A DNA stretch of 64,000 bases from UBA7672 sp041398245 (lineage in GTDB: Bacteria; Pseudomonadota; Alphaproteobacteria; Caulobacterales; Hyphomonadaceae): contig JAWKVC010000004.1 in assembly GCA_041398245.1 (NCBI GenBank), positions 124,001-188,000 on the forward strand, written 5' to 3'. A program made the translations under genes and the position numbers. Of this stretch, positions 49,306 through 58,239 are shown piece by piece; position 1 is the first letter of the stretch; each line of letters starts with the position of its first letter. A model generated the notes under the pieces. The model made no database searches, was not told the origin of the DNA, and was given only the letters and a program-made list of their open reading frames with translations.

Positions 49306-50132
49306 CGAAGCTGTACGCAGTTGTCGGCGATCCGGTGGAGCACTCGCTGTCGCCGGCTATCCACAACGCCTGGATCGCGGCGGCCGGGATCGATGCGCAT
49401 TACGAACGGGTGCATCTGCAGTCCGATGCCGCCGCGGCCGACATTCGGGCGATGGCGAGCACCTATGCCGGGCTCAATGTGACGCTGCCGCACAAGGCGG
49501 CGGCTGCGAACGCCGCTGTGCGGGTCGAGCCGCTGGCGGCGCGCATCGGCGCGGCGAATACGCTGGTGAACGAGCATGGCGCGTGGGCGGCGTACAACAC
49601 CGATGTCGAAGGCTTCGAAGCGGCGGTGCGGGCGGCGGAATGCACGCCGGGACCGGAGCTCAACGTGATCCTGATCGGCGCGGGCGGCGCGGCGCGGGCG
49701 GCGGTGACCAGTCTTCATGAGGCCGGCGCGAGGATCACGATCCTCAATCGCTCGGTCGGGAATGCGAAGACGCTGGCGCGCGATCTGGCTTCGGGCGCCG
49801 AGACGGGCGGGCTCGATGAGCTGACAGCGCGCGCGGAGGCGGCGGACTTGATCGTCAATTCGGCCAGCCTCGGACATGATGGCGCGAGTCTGCCGGCCCT
49901 GCCGCCGGGCAGGGGACGCGCCTTCCTCGATCTCAGCTATGGCAAGGCGGCGGCGGGAACGCTGCAGGCGGCGGAGGCGGCCGGATGGGCGCCGCATGAC
50001 GGGCTCACCATGCTGGTGGCGCAGGCGGCGGCGGCGTTCCGGCTGTGGTTCGGCGTCGATCCGGAGCAGACCGGGGTGCTGGCGGCCTGCCGTCGCGCGG
50101 TTCAGGCAAGCGCCGGGGCGGCGGGCGCATGA
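49302..50132 (+). CDS. aroE: Shikimate dehydrogenase
   Basis: 276 residues from ATG 49302, overlapping the maf stop. YAVVGDPVEHSLSPAIHNAW (SxS substrate loop), GLNVTLPHKAAAANAA (catalytic Lys), GAANTLVNEHGAW, YNTDVEGFEAAV (Asp) and the NADP motif LIGAGGAARAAV are complete. It reduces 3-dehydroshikimate in aromatic amino acid synthesis. Confidence 0.96.
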   Translation: MTKLYAVVGDPVEHSLSPAIHNAWIAAAGIDAHYERVHLQSDAAAADIRAMASTYAGLNVTLPHKAAAANAAVRVEPLAARIGAANTLVNEHGAWAAYNTDVEGFEAAVRAAECTPGPELNVILIGAGGAARAAVTSLHEAGARITILNRSVGNAKTLARDLASGAETGGLDELTARAEAADLIVNSASLGHDGASLPALPPGRGRAFLDLSYGKAAAGTLQAAEAAGWAPHDGLTMLVAQAAAAFRLWFGVDPEQTGVLAACRRAVQASAGAAGA

Positions 50133-50740
50133 CGCGGCCGGCGCCCCTGAAACTTGGCCTCACCGGATCGATGGGCATGGGCAAGTCGACCACGGCGTCG
50201 ATGTTCGCGGCGCGCGGCCTGCCGGTCTATGACGCGGATGCGGCCGTGCATGCCGTCTATGCGCCGGGCGGGCCGGCGGTCGCCCCGCTGGAAGCGGCGT
50301 TTCCGGGCGTCACCGGCGAGGATGGCGGCATCGACCGCGCGAAGCTGCGCGAGCGCGTGGCGGGCGATGAAGCCGCGATGAAGAAGCTGGAAGCCATCGT
50401 CCATCCCATCGTCGGCGCGGTGCAGGTCGCGTTCATGGCAAAGGCGGTCGCGGACGGCGCGGACATCGTGGTGCTGGACATACCGCTGCTGTTCGAGAAT
50501 GGCGGCGACCGGCGTGTCGATGCGATTGTCGTCGTCTCGGCGCCGGAAGCTGTGCAGAGGGAGCGCGTGATGGCGCGCGGGCAGATGACCGAGGAGCAGT
50601 TCACGGCGATACTCGCCCGGCAGACGCCCGATTCGGAAAAGCGCCGCCGCGCTGACTTCGTCATCAATACCGGGCTTGGCCTCGACTATGCCGAGGCCCA
50701 GGTGGACGAGGTGATCCGGGCGCTGCGGGCGGACAGCTGA
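50129..50740 (+). CDS. coaE: Dephospho-CoA kinase
   Basis: 203 residues from ATG 50129, overlapping the aroE stop. P-loop LGLTGSMGMGKSTTASMFAARGLPVYDADAAVH, IPLLFENGGDRRVDAIVVVSAPEAVQRERVMAR and the lid RADFVINTG mark CoaE, the last step of CoA synthesis. Fourth member of a tightly overlapping set with ppsR, maf and aroE. Confidence 0.96.
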   Translation: MTRPAPLKLGLTGSMGMGKSTTASMFAARGLPVYDADAAVHAVYAPGGPAVAPLEAAFPGVTGEDGGIDRAKLRERVAGDEAAMKKLEAIVHPIVGAVQVAFMAKAVADGADIVVLDIPLLFENGGDRRVDAIVVVSAPEAVQRERVMARGQMTEEQFTAILARQTPDSEKRRRADFVINTGLGLDYAEAQVDEVIRALRADS

Positions 50741-50755
50741 GGCGGAAGGCCGACC

Positions 50756-51460
50756 ATGCGTGAAGTCGTGTTCGACACCGAGACCACCGGGCTCAACCCG
50801 GAGCATCCCGACCCGGCGCTGTGCGACCGGATCGTGGAGGTCGGCTGCATCGAGCTGGTGAACTACCTGCCGACCGGGCGCGAGTTCCAGATGTACATCA
50901 ATCCCGGCCGGCCCGTGTCCGAGGCGACGGTCAGGATCACCGGCATCACCAATGAAACGCTGCGCGGCAAGCCGGCCTTCGACGAGGTGGCCGACCGGTT
51001 GATGGACTTCCTCGGGGATTCGCCGGTGGTGGCGCACAATGCGGAATTCGACCGCGGCTTCCTGAATGCGGAGCTGGCGCGGCTGGGCCGGCCGGCCCTG
51101 CCGAAGGAACGGTTCATCGACACGCTGGTGCTGGCGCGCGAGCACAGGCCGGGCGCGCCGGCCTCGCTCGATGCGGTGTGCAAGCGCTTCAACATCTCGA
51201 TCGAGGACCGGGTGCTGCACGGCGCGCTGCTCGACGCGCAGCTGCTCGCGATGGCCTATCTCGAACTGCGCGGCGGACGCGAACGGGCGTTCGACTTCGC
51301 CTCGGACTCGGCGGCGTCGCGGTTGGGGATGGCGACCTATCCGCAGCGCCGCCCGCGACCGGCGCCGCTGCCATCGCACATCCGGCCCGAGGAGGCCGAA
51401 GCGCACGCCGCCTTCATCGCCGAAATGGGCGAGAAGGCGATCTGGAAGAAGTTCGGATAA
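50756..51460 (+). CDS. dnaQ: DNA polymerase III epsilon subunit (proofreading exonuclease)
   Basis: 234 residues. REVVFDTETTGLNPEHPDP (ExoI, DxE), VVAHNAEFDRGFLNAEL (ExoII) and HGALLDAQLLAMAYLELRGG (ExoIII, HxAxxD) are all present, so the 3'-5' proofreading activity should be intact. A C-terminal tail (after about 195) would bind the alpha subunit. Directly abuts the convergent secB. Confidence 0.96.
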   Translation: MREVVFDTETTGLNPEHPDPALCDRIVEVGCIELVNYLPTGREFQMYINPGRPVSEATVRITGITNETLRGKPAFDEVADRLMDFLGDSPVVAHNAEFDRGFLNAELARLGRPALPKERFIDTLVLAREHRPGAPASLDAVCKRFNISIEDRVLHGALLDAQLLAMAYLELRGGRERAFDFASDSAASRLGMATYPQRRPRPAPLPSHIRPEEAEAHAAFIAEMGEKAIWKKFG

Positions 51461-51964
51461 TCAGGCCTGCGGTTTCGCCGCGGCGTCTGCTTCGGCGCGC
51501 TGGCGCTGCTGGCGGTAGAGGCCGACGAAGTCGATCGGGTCGATCATCAGCGGCGGATGGCCGCCTTCGCGGGTGATGTCCGCGATGATGCGGCGCGCGA
51601 ACGGGAAGAGCAGGCGCGGGCATTCGATCAGCAGCAGCGGTTCAGCATCTTCACGGCGGGCGTCCTGCAGCTGCACGAGGCCGCCATAGACCAGCTCGAC
51701 GATGAACACGACCGTGTCCTGGCGCTTGGCGCGGGCCGACAGTTTAAGGTCAACGGAAAAGATACCCTGATCCGGCGGGCCGGGTTCCACGCGAACATCG
51801 ATGCCGAGTTCGATTTCGGGGGCGGTGCTCGCCTGTGTCTGGGCCGCGAAGAGGCCGGGATTTTCGAATGACAGGTCCTTAACGTACTGCGCCAGCACCC
51901 TGATCATCGGGGGTCCGGCCGGCGTCTGGGCCTGGGCCGCATCCGGGGCAGCGTTGTCAGTCAT
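51461..51964 (-). CDS. secB: Protein-export chaperone SecB
   Basis: 167 residues from ATG 51964. MIRVLAQYVKDLSFENPGLF, the acidic beta-strand face and the EPLLLIECPRLLFPFARRIIADITREGGHPPLMIDPIDFVGLY block are SecB hallmarks. It holds preproteins unfolded for SecA. The N-terminal Ala/Pro-rich segment (1-20) is a typical alphaproteobacterial extension; the upstream frame to 52015 is not used. Confidence 0.97.
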   Translation of the reverse strand: MTDNAAPDAAQAQTPAGPPMIRVLAQYVKDLSFENPGLFAAQTQASTAPEIELGIDVRVEPGPPDQGIFSVDLKLSARAKRQDTVVFIVELVYGGLVQLQDARREDAEPLLLIECPRLLFPFARRIIADITREGGHPPLMIDPIDFVGLYRQQRQRAEADAAAKPQA

Positions 51965-52126
51965 GAGAAATTCCGGTCCAAAATTGGCATGTTCGTGAGG
52001 AGGGGCCGCTATCACGCTGCTGGGAAGCTAGCAACAACGGGCTGACTCGACGACTTTTGTGTCTATATTGAACATTGCGGAGCAAGGTCTGTGCCTTCTT
52101 CTGCGGAAATAGTTTGAAGGTCGGCT

Positions 52127-52744
52127 GTGAGCCTTGGAATTGATCTCATAATTCTCGCTGCGATCGCGGTCTTCGTGATCTCGCGCCTCTATTCGGTGCT
52201 GGGTCAGAAAACCGGCTCCGACCAGCCGCCTCCGGCGCGCCGCTATCGCGAGGCGCCCATGCGCATCCCCGAGGCCGATGAGACCACCGATGAAGAGGGC
52301 CGGACCAAGATCCGCCCGGCTTTCACGGGTCCTGCGGCCGCCGGGCTCGAGGCGATCGCTTCGCGTGATGCGACATTTGTTCCCGACGATTTCACGCGTG
52401 GCGCCCGCAAGGCCTACGAAATGACCGTCGCCGCCTTCGCCGACGGCGACCGCGACATGCTGCGCCAGCTGGTCGATGACGACGTGTTCGAGGTCTACAG
52501 CGCGGCCATCGCCGAGCGCGAGAAGGCCGGGCAGGAGCCCATGCGCCTCGTGCGGCTGCGCCAGGCGCGCATTGTCGAAGCGTCGGTGGACGATCACGAG
52601 ATGGCGCGCGTCATGGTCTCGTTCGAAAGCGAGCTTTCGGACGGCGACAACCTTCGCCAGGCGAAGGAAATCTGGACGTTCAAGCGCTCGCTCGCCAGCC
52701 AGGATCCGAACTGGCTGCTCGACGAGGTCGCAACGGCGACCTGA
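52127..52744 (+). CDS. timA: Tim44/TimA-domain protein
   Basis: 205 residues from GTG 52127. A single N-terminal membrane anchor (IDLIILAAIAVFVISRLYSVLG) is followed by a linker and a Tim44-like domain (FTRGARKAYEMTVAAFADGDRDMLRQLVDDDVFEVYSAAIAERE, KEIWTFKRSLASQDPNWLLDEV). In Alphaproteobacteria this protein (TimA) is the bacterial relative of mitochondrial Tim44. It is divergent from secB and precedes smr; the mltA gene usual between them in Caulobacter is absent here. Confidence 0.9.
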   Translation: MSLGIDLIILAAIAVFVISRLYSVLGQKTGSDQPPPARRYREAPMRIPEADETTDEEGRTKIRPAFTGPAAAGLEAIASRDATFVPDDFTRGARKAYEMTVAAFADGDRDMLRQLVDDDVFEVYSAAIAEREKAGQEPMRLVRLRQARIVEASVDDHEMARVMVSFESELSDGDNLRQAKEIWTFKRSLASQDPNWLLDEVATAT

Positions 52745-52762
52745 TCGCACAGGGCGCGCCGC

Positions 52763-53284
52763 ATGACGCGCAGGCTGTCTCCCGAGGAAAAAAGGCTGTG
52801 GTCGCGGGTGGCGCGCACCGTGCGGCCTGCGCCGGGCAAATCCATCGACCACGAACCCGAGCCAGAAGCGGAAGCCGCGAGCCGCCGCGCGGCGGCTATT
52901 GCGCCCGCGGGGTCGCGACAGCAGCCGGCGCGGCGCGCCCCGTCGCCGCCGGAGGACCTGTCCGGCCAGCGGCGCATACGGCGCGGCCAGCATGAGATCG
53001 ATGCGCGGCTCGACCTGCATGGCCACACGCAGGCGACAGCCCATCGCGAGCTGGTTGAATTCCTGCTGCGGCAGGCCGGGCAGGGCGCGCGCTGCGTTCT
53101 GGTGATCACGGGCAAGGGCCGGCCCAGTCATGGAAGAATGGGCGCGGGCATCCTGCGCTCGCGCTTGTTCGACTGGATTGCGGACCCGGAGCTGCGGCCC
53201 TTCATCGCCGGTTATGCGGAGGCGCACCCGCGCCATGGCGGCGCGGGCGCAACCTATGTCTTCCTCAGATCGGCGAGCCGGTGA
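52763..53284 (+). CDS. Smr-domain protein
   Basis: 173 residues. A disordered Pro/Arg/Ala-rich N-terminus (1-75) is followed by the Smr fold: IDARLDLHGHTQATAHRELVEFLLRQA, RCVLVITGKGRPSHGRMGAGILRSRLFDWI and HPRHGGAGATYVFLR. Bacterial Smr proteins have nuclease-like activity on nucleic acids or act on collided ribosomes; the LDLHGH motif is intact. Its 3' end overlaps the convergent TPR gene by 20 nt. Confidence 0.9.
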   Translation: MTRRLSPEEKRLWSRVARTVRPAPGKSIDHEPEPEAEAASRRAAAIAPAGSRQQPARRAPSPPEDLSGQRRIRRGQHEIDARLDLHGHTQATAHRELVEFLLRQAGQGARCVLVITGKGRPSHGRMGAGILRSRLFDWIADPELRPFIAGYAEAHPRHGGAGATYVFLRSASR

Positions 53285-54950
53285 TGCGCGAGGCCTTCAG
53301 TTCGACGTCGGCGAACTGCCACATCGCCTTGAAGTGGTCGCGGTGCATGTCGGCTTCGCTGGTCTTGCCCTGGGCGTCGAGCGCCTGGATCAGGCCGAAT
53401 GTGGACCAGCCATTGTGCGGGTACTGCTTGAGGTCCGTCTCGTAGACGGCCTGCGCTTCCCTGGCGCGGCCAGCCTTCATCAGCGCGAGGCCGAGGGACT
53501 GGCGCGTTGGATAGTACCAGAAGGGCGGCTCTGTGTAGGGAAGCGCGTCCTGTCCGTCGACGGCTGCCTCGAAGGCGGCGATGGCGTCGCTAGTCTTGCC
53601 TTCGTTCATCGCGATCTCGCCGAGGAGGAGATTGTCCGCGATGGTGAGGAGCTGGCTTGCGGGATAATCGTTGCCGTCGAGCACCATCACTTTCTCATTG
53701 GTCTTCAGCGGCGCGAGCGCGGCGCGCTCGGCCTTGGCGGCCTTGAGGTCGCCCGTGTTGGCGTAGGCGATGCCGCGGGCACAGCGCCAGATGGCGTTGG
53801 AATAGGCGAGGTCGGCGCGGGGCTGCGGCTCGGCGAGAATTTCATCCCACTTTCCGAACTGGATCAGCGAGAGCAGCGGAACCGTCTTGAAGAATTCCAC
53901 GGTCGGGAATTCGTCAATCTGTTCGAGGCTGACATTGTCGGCCAGCTTGCGCGCGGCCTCGATCGACACCTCGCCCTGGCCCTGCATTGAAGATGCGGCC
54001 CAGAGGAAGTGGATGTTGTGGGGGTAATACAGCGCCGGATAGAAGCCCTGCGCGTTGCATTGGGCGATGTAGTCCTCGTCAACCTTGGCGGCCATGACGT
54101 TGGCTTCGACCGCATCATTGTAGCGGCCGATGCGCCAGTAGATGTGCGCGGGCATGTGCACGAGATGGCCCGAACCGGGGACGAGGGAGATCAGCGTGTC
54201 GGATGCCTGTTCCGCCTTGCCCGGCGAGGACGAGGCTTCCATCGCATGGATGTAGAGGTGGAGCGCGAGCGGATGTTTCGGGCTGCGCGCCAGTATTTCT
54301 TCCAGCTTGGCGATGACGGGCGCGATTTCCGGACGCGGCGTCTCGCTGTCTGACCAGTAGTCCCACGGCATGGTGTTCATCCACGCCTCGCCATACATGG
54401 CGGCGATGTCGTCATCGCCGGGATATTTCTGCACCAGCGCGCCAAGCGCTTCGGCGTAGGCGTGATCGAGCGGGACGCGGTCCTCGACGGGGGAGGGCGC
54501 ATAACGCGCGCCGAGCGCGTCGATGAGATCGCGCTCGATATCAGGCTTGCCGGCGGCGGCGGCCTTCGCCTTTTCGAGCGCGGCCCAGGCGGCGGTCTGT
54601 TCGTCCGGCGTCATGATCGCCTTGCCCTTGGCGGTGACGTTGATGTTGGGGCCGGTCGCAAGCGCTTCGCCCCAGAAGCACATGGCGCAATCCGGATCGA
54701 GTTTCTGCGCGGCGCGGAAGGAGCGGATCGACTCGGCGTGGTTGAAACCGAAGGCGAGCACCATGCCCTGATCGAAATAGCGCTGGGCGCCGGGATCCTT
54801 GGTGGTGATCACGCGGTGAAAGTCGCCCATGCCCGTGAACAGGGGCGCGCCGGCCCGTGCGACAAGCTCGGCGTCCGTTTCCGGAGCCTTGGCGCAGGCG
54901 ACGATCAGAAATGCAATGACAGCAGAGACGGCAAGACGAGCGAAACGCAT
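53265..54950 (-). CDS. TPR-repeat lipoprotein
   Basis: 561 residues from ATG 54950, with GGGGG upstream. A signal (RLAVSAVIAFLIVAC) carries a lipobox ending at Cys19. The mature protein is all-helical with TPR-like units: AQRYFDQGMVLAFGFNHAESIRSFRAAQKLDPDCAMCFWG, LYIHAMEASSSPGKAEQASDTL, AYANTGDLKAAKAERAAL and FEAAVDGQDAL to LKQYPHNGWSTFGLIQAL. This matches a widespread uncharacterised TPR family with the early motif GMVLAFGFNHAESIRSF. Likely an envelope lipoprotein; function unknown. Confidence 0.85.
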   Translation of the reverse strand: MRFARLAVSAVIAFLIVACAKAPETDAELVARAGAPLFTGMGDFHRVITTKDPGAQRYFDQGMVLAFGFNHAESIRSFRAAQKLDPDCAMCFWGEALATGPNINVTAKGKAIMTPDEQTAAWAALEKAKAAAAGKPDIERDLIDALGARYAPSPVEDRVPLDHAYAEALGALVQKYPGDDDIAAMYGEAWMNTMPWDYWSDSETPRPEIAPVIAKLEEILARSPKHPLALHLYIHAMEASSSPGKAEQASDTLISLVPGSGHLVHMPAHIYWRIGRYNDAVEANVMAAKVDEDYIAQCNAQGFYPALYYPHNIHFLWAASSMQGQGEVSIEAARKLADNVSLEQIDEFPTVEFFKTVPLLSLIQFGKWDEILAEPQPRADLAYSNAIWRCARGIAYANTGDLKAAKAERAALAPLKTNEKVMVLDGNDYPASQLLTIADNLLLGEIAMNEGKTSDAIAAFEAAVDGQDALPYTEPPFWYYPTRQSLGLALMKAGRAREAQAVYETDLKQYPHNGWSTFGLIQALDAQGKTSEADMHRDHFKAMWQFADVELKASRITGSPI

Positions 54951-55047
54951 CGAGACCCCCATCAATCGGATGGCGGGATTTGTAGCATGCTTGCTTTCGG
55001 AGAAACAGCGGCGGCGCGTGCGTGGACAAGGCGCCGAAGCGGAAGGA

Positions 55048-56349
55048 TCAGTCCTTTGGCAGGATCGATCTGGCGAGGCCATGATAAAGGCGCTCGCGGC
55101 TGATCGCGGCGCTGACGAAGTCGGCGATGATGGCGGCAAGGAAGAGCGGCAGGATCAGGCCGCGCGCCCCGGTCATTTCGGAAACGATGACGACGCCGGT
55201 GAGCGGTGCGCGCACGACGCCGACGAAGTAGGCGATCATGCCGAGCAGCACGACGGCGCCGCGCGGTTCGTTGGGGAAGATGTAGGTGATGAGATCGCCA
55301 AGGCCGGCGCCGATCGCCAGCGAGGGCGCGAAGACGCCGCCGGGCGCGCCGCTGACGGCCGTTGCGGCGGTGGCGACGAATTTCATCGGGCCCGTGAGGG
55401 GCGAGCCCTGTTCGCCCTCGACCAGCGGACGCGCGGCTTCATAGCCCGTTCCCCAGGTCGCGCCGCCGCTGAGCCAGCCGATGACGGCGACGACGAGGCC
55501 GCAGAGGAGGGCGGTGGTGAGCCAGCGCCGGGCGATCCACGCGCCGACGCCTTTGGTTCCGCTCATGGCGGCCTGCAGCATGCGCGAGAACAGCCCGCCG
55601 GTCAGACCGCCAGCGAGGCCGGCGACCGGCGCGATGGTCAGCGCGGCGCTGACCGAGAGCGTTTCGCGCATGGCGCCGAAATAGAGATAGTCGCCGGAGA
55701 GGCCGAGGCTGACGAGACCGGCGAGCATGACCGAGGCCATCACGAGGACGGTGACGCGCTGTTCGTAGGCCGCGGCGAGTTCCTCGATGGCGAAGGCGAC
55801 GCCGGCGAGCGGCGTGTTGAAGGCGGCCGCGACGCCGGCCGCGCCGCCGGCGATGATGACGCCCGGCGTGAAGGGCACGCGGAAGATGCGGTGGGTCGCC
55901 GCCATCAGCGCCCCGCCGATCTGGACGGTGGGGCCTTCGCGGCCGACGGAGGCGCCGGTTGCGAGCGCCGCGACGGTCATCACGAATTTCACGGCGGCGG
56001 TGCGGATGGAGACGAGGCCGTCGATGAGGGCGCGGTCGGGATGGCGGGCGGCGGCGATCACCTGCGGGATGCCGGAGCCGCGCGCCTGCATCGAGCCGAT
56101 GCGGGTGGCCCAGACGACCAGCACGATGCCGACCGGCGGGAGGAGCCAGCCCATCCACGGCAGGGCGTGAGTGGTTGTCGTGAAGAATTGCTGCGCGTGG
56201 TCGGAGAACCAGGCGAAGGCGAGCGCGGCGAGGCCCACCATGACGGCGCCTGTCGCAGCGGCAAAGCGGCGGCGCCAGACCGGCGCGCTGGCGTCCAGAC
56301 GCTTGGCGAGCGCGGTCAGATGGGTAGTGAGGCTGGCCATTGGCGCCAT
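55048..56349 (-). CDS. ClC-family chloride channel or antiporter
   Basis: 433 residues with ten or more hydrophobic segments. The three selectivity motifs are seen: RGSGIPQV (GSGIP), GREGPTVQIGGAL (GREGP, with gating Glu) and GGVFAPSLAIGAGLG (GxFxP). ATG 56340 is an alternative start. The gating glutamate argues for a Cl-/H+ exchanger, but no functional claim can be made. No C-terminal CBS domain. Confidence 0.94.
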   Translation of the reverse strand: MAPMASLTTHLTALAKRLDASAPVWRRRFAAATGAVMVGLAALAFAWFSDHAQQFFTTTTHALPWMGWLLPPVGIVLVVWATRIGSMQARGSGIPQVIAAARHPDRALIDGLVSIRTAAVKFVMTVAALATGASVGREGPTVQIGGALMAATHRIFRVPFTPGVIIAGGAAGVAAAFNTPLAGVAFAIEELAAAYEQRVTVLVMASVMLAGLVSLGLSGDYLYFGAMRETLSVSAALTIAPVAGLAGGLTGGLFSRMLQAAMSGTKGVGAWIARRWLTTALLCGLVVAVIGWLSGGATWGTGYEAARPLVEGEQGSPLTGPMKFVATAATAVSGAPGGVFAPSLAIGAGLGDLITYIFPNEPRGAVVLLGMIAYFVGVVRAPLTGVVIVSEMTGARGLILPLFLAAIIADFVSAAISRERLYHGLARSILPKD

Positions 56350-56433
56350 GATAACGCGATGTGCGCGCGAGGCAGCATCAACCTCGCCGGCGCGACCTCA
56401 TAACGCGCTGAAATACGTTGATGGTTTCGGGGC

Positions 56434-56931
56434 TCAGAGATCGAAGCGCTTGCGGATGCGATCCATCGGCGCGCCGTCCTTGAGCGGTTTGGCCGCTATG
56501 ACGGCGTAATCGACAAAGCCCAGCCGCGAATAGAAGGCGAGGCCGCCCGTATTGTCGGCGCGGATGGTGGCGTCGATTGTGCGGATGCCGGCGGCGCGGG
56601 CGATCTCCACCGTGCGGGCGAACAAGGCGGCGCCGACGCCGCGCCCGGTGAGGTCGACGCGGGTGAAAGTTCCGATGATGGCCCAATCGTCGGGGAAGGG
56701 GTCGCTGGCGTCATAGCTGCGCGTGGTTCCCTGAAAACCGAGCAGGCGGCCGTCTTCCTCGGCGACAACGCAGGACACGAAGCGCGGCGGGTCGATGTAT
56801 TCCGCGATCATGCGGTCGGCGTCGAACGGGTCTTCGTAGGCGGTCGTGCCGCCGATCGCGATGATGGCGTTGATCAGCTCCGCCATGGCGGGCGCATCCG
56901 GACGCAGGGCGGGGCGGACCAGCAGCGACAT
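56434..56931 (-). CDS. GNAT-family N-acetyltransferase
   Basis: 165 residues. LVRPALRPDAPAMAELINAIIAIGGTTAYEDPFDADRM, then VDLTGRGVGAALFARTVEIARAAG (acetyl-CoA loop Q/RxxGxG/A as RGVGAA) and ATIRADNTGGLAFYSRLGFVDY. The acceptor is unknown. It follows hisE at 5 nt on the same strand, so it is probably part of the hisF-hisE transcript. Confidence 0.92.
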   Translation of the reverse strand: MSLLVRPALRPDAPAMAELINAIIAIGGTTAYEDPFDADRMIAEYIDPPRFVSCVVAEEDGRLLGFQGTTRSYDASDPFPDDWAIIGTFTRVDLTGRGVGAALFARTVEIARAAGIRTIDATIRADNTGGLAFYSRLGFVDYAVIAAKPLKDGAPMDRIRKRFDL

Positions 56932-56936
56932 GGCGC

Positions 56937-57284
56937 CTAGCCGCGCGAGGCCTTTTCCGCGAGGCCGGACTTGCCCTGACGATCGGCCAGCACTTTCGCG
57001 ACGCGATCGAGCGAGACGCCGCGCGAGCGCAGGGCGACGAGCAGGTGATAAACGACGTCGGCGGCTTCCTTCGCGACCTCTTCATCGGACTGGGCGGCGA
57101 CGGCGAGGGCGGCTTCAACGCCTTCCTCGCCCAGCTTCTTCGCTGTCATGGCCGGGCCGCCGGCCAGCAGCTTCGCCGTCCATGACGTGGAGGGATCATC
57201 GCTGGCGCGCGCGTCGATGGTTTTCGCGAGATCGGCGAGGATATCGCCGAGATAGGAAGCAGGACCGAGGGGATCGTGGTTCAT
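56937..57284 (-). CDS. hisE: Phosphoribosyl-ATP pyrophosphatase
   Basis: 115 residues. LGDILADLAKTIDARA, TAKLLAGGPAMTAKKLGEEGVEAALAVAAQSDEEVAKEAADVVYHLLVALRSRGVSLDRVAKVL matches HisE with its metal-binding Glu/Asp set (GEEGVE, EAADVVYH). It acts second in histidine synthesis. One nucleotide after hisF on the same strand. Confidence 0.96.
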   Translation of the reverse strand: MNHDPLGPASYLGDILADLAKTIDARASDDPSTSWTAKLLAGGPAMTAKKLGEEGVEAALAVAAQSDEEVAKEAADVVYHLLVALRSRGVSLDRVAKVLADRQGKSGLAEKASRG

Positions 57285-57285
57285 C

Positions 57286-58053
57286 TCAGGCTTCTTCCGT
57301 GATGCGAACGGGCGCGCCGGCGGCTTGGATGGCGCGCTTGGCGTCGGCGATGGTGGCTTCGCCGAAGTGGAAGATCGAGGCGGCGAGCACGGCGTCGGCG
57401 CCGCCCTTCACCACGGCCTCGGCCATGTGTTCGACATTGCCGGCGCCGCCGGAGGCGATGATCGGCACGCGCACGACATCGCGGATCGCGCGCAGGAGAT
57501 CGATGTCATAGCCGGACTTCGCGCCGTCGCGGTCCATCGACGTGAGGAGGATTTCACCCGCGCCGAGATCGGCGGCGCGGCGGGCGAACTCCACCGCATC
57601 AAGTCCGGTCGAGTTGCGGCCGCCATGGGTGTAGACAACCCAGCCGTCCCCGACGCGCTTCACGTCCAGCGCCATGACGACGGCCTGTGATCCCACCTTG
57701 CGGGCGCAGGCGGTGAGGATGCGCGGTTCCTCGACGGCGGCGGTGTTGATCGCGACCTTGTCGGCGCCCGCCTTCAGCATGGTGACCATGTCTTCCGGCG
57801 TGCGGACGCCGCCGCCGACCGTGAGCGGCATGAAGCAGGCGTCGGCCGTGCGCTCCACCACGTCGATCATCGTGCCGCGCTTCTCGTGGCTGGCGGTGAT
57901 GTCGAGGAAGCAGAGTTCGTCAGCGCCCTGCGCGTCATAGGCGCGGGCCAGCGCGACGGGATCGCCCGCATCGCGCAGGTCGACGAAGTTGACGCCCTTC
58001 ACGGTGCGTCCGTCCTTCACATCGAGACAGGGGATGACGCGGACTTTGAGCAT
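57286..58053 (-). CDS. hisF: Imidazole glycerol phosphate synthase, cyclase subunit
   Basis: 255 residues, TIM barrel. VRVIPCLDVKDGRTVKGVNF (catalytic Asp11), LTVGGGVRTPEDMVTMLKAGADKVAINTAAV, TGLDAVEFARRAADLGAGEILLTSMDRDG (catalytic Asp about 130) and VPIIASGGAGNVEHM are complete. It forms the synthase with HisH. In Caulobacter hisA precedes hisF directly; here a 4.5-kb block separates them. Confidence 0.97.
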   Translation of the reverse strand: MLKVRVIPCLDVKDGRTVKGVNFVDLRDAGDPVALARAYDAQGADELCFLDITASHEKRGTMIDVVERTADACFMPLTVGGGVRTPEDMVTMLKAGADKVAINTAAVEEPRILTACARKVGSQAVVMALDVKRVGDGWVVYTHGGRNSTGLDAVEFARRAADLGAGEILLTSMDRDGAKSGYDIDLLRAIRDVVRVPIIASGGAGNVEHMAEAVVKGGADAVLAASIFHFGEATIADAKRAIQAAGAPVRITEEA

Positions 58054-58239
58054 GGGGCACTCCTCGCGCGGGGGCGGCCGGAAGGCAAGGGCGGGGGTTC
58101 CTCAACGCGCGCGGATATGACCTTTCCGGACCGTGATCGCCTTTTCGGCAGTCCAGCCAGCCTGCGGATTGATCTTGGGCGCGGGGCGGGGGAACATCGG
58201 GACAAGAAACGACACAAGAAACGGCTTGGGAGAGAAAAG

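Noticed and set aside
54829..56403. Long plus-strand open frame of 524 residues over the ClC gene
   Set aside because: Low-complexity Gly/Asp/Arg/Ala protein, exactly antisense to a well-supported ClC gene; an artefact of high GC content.
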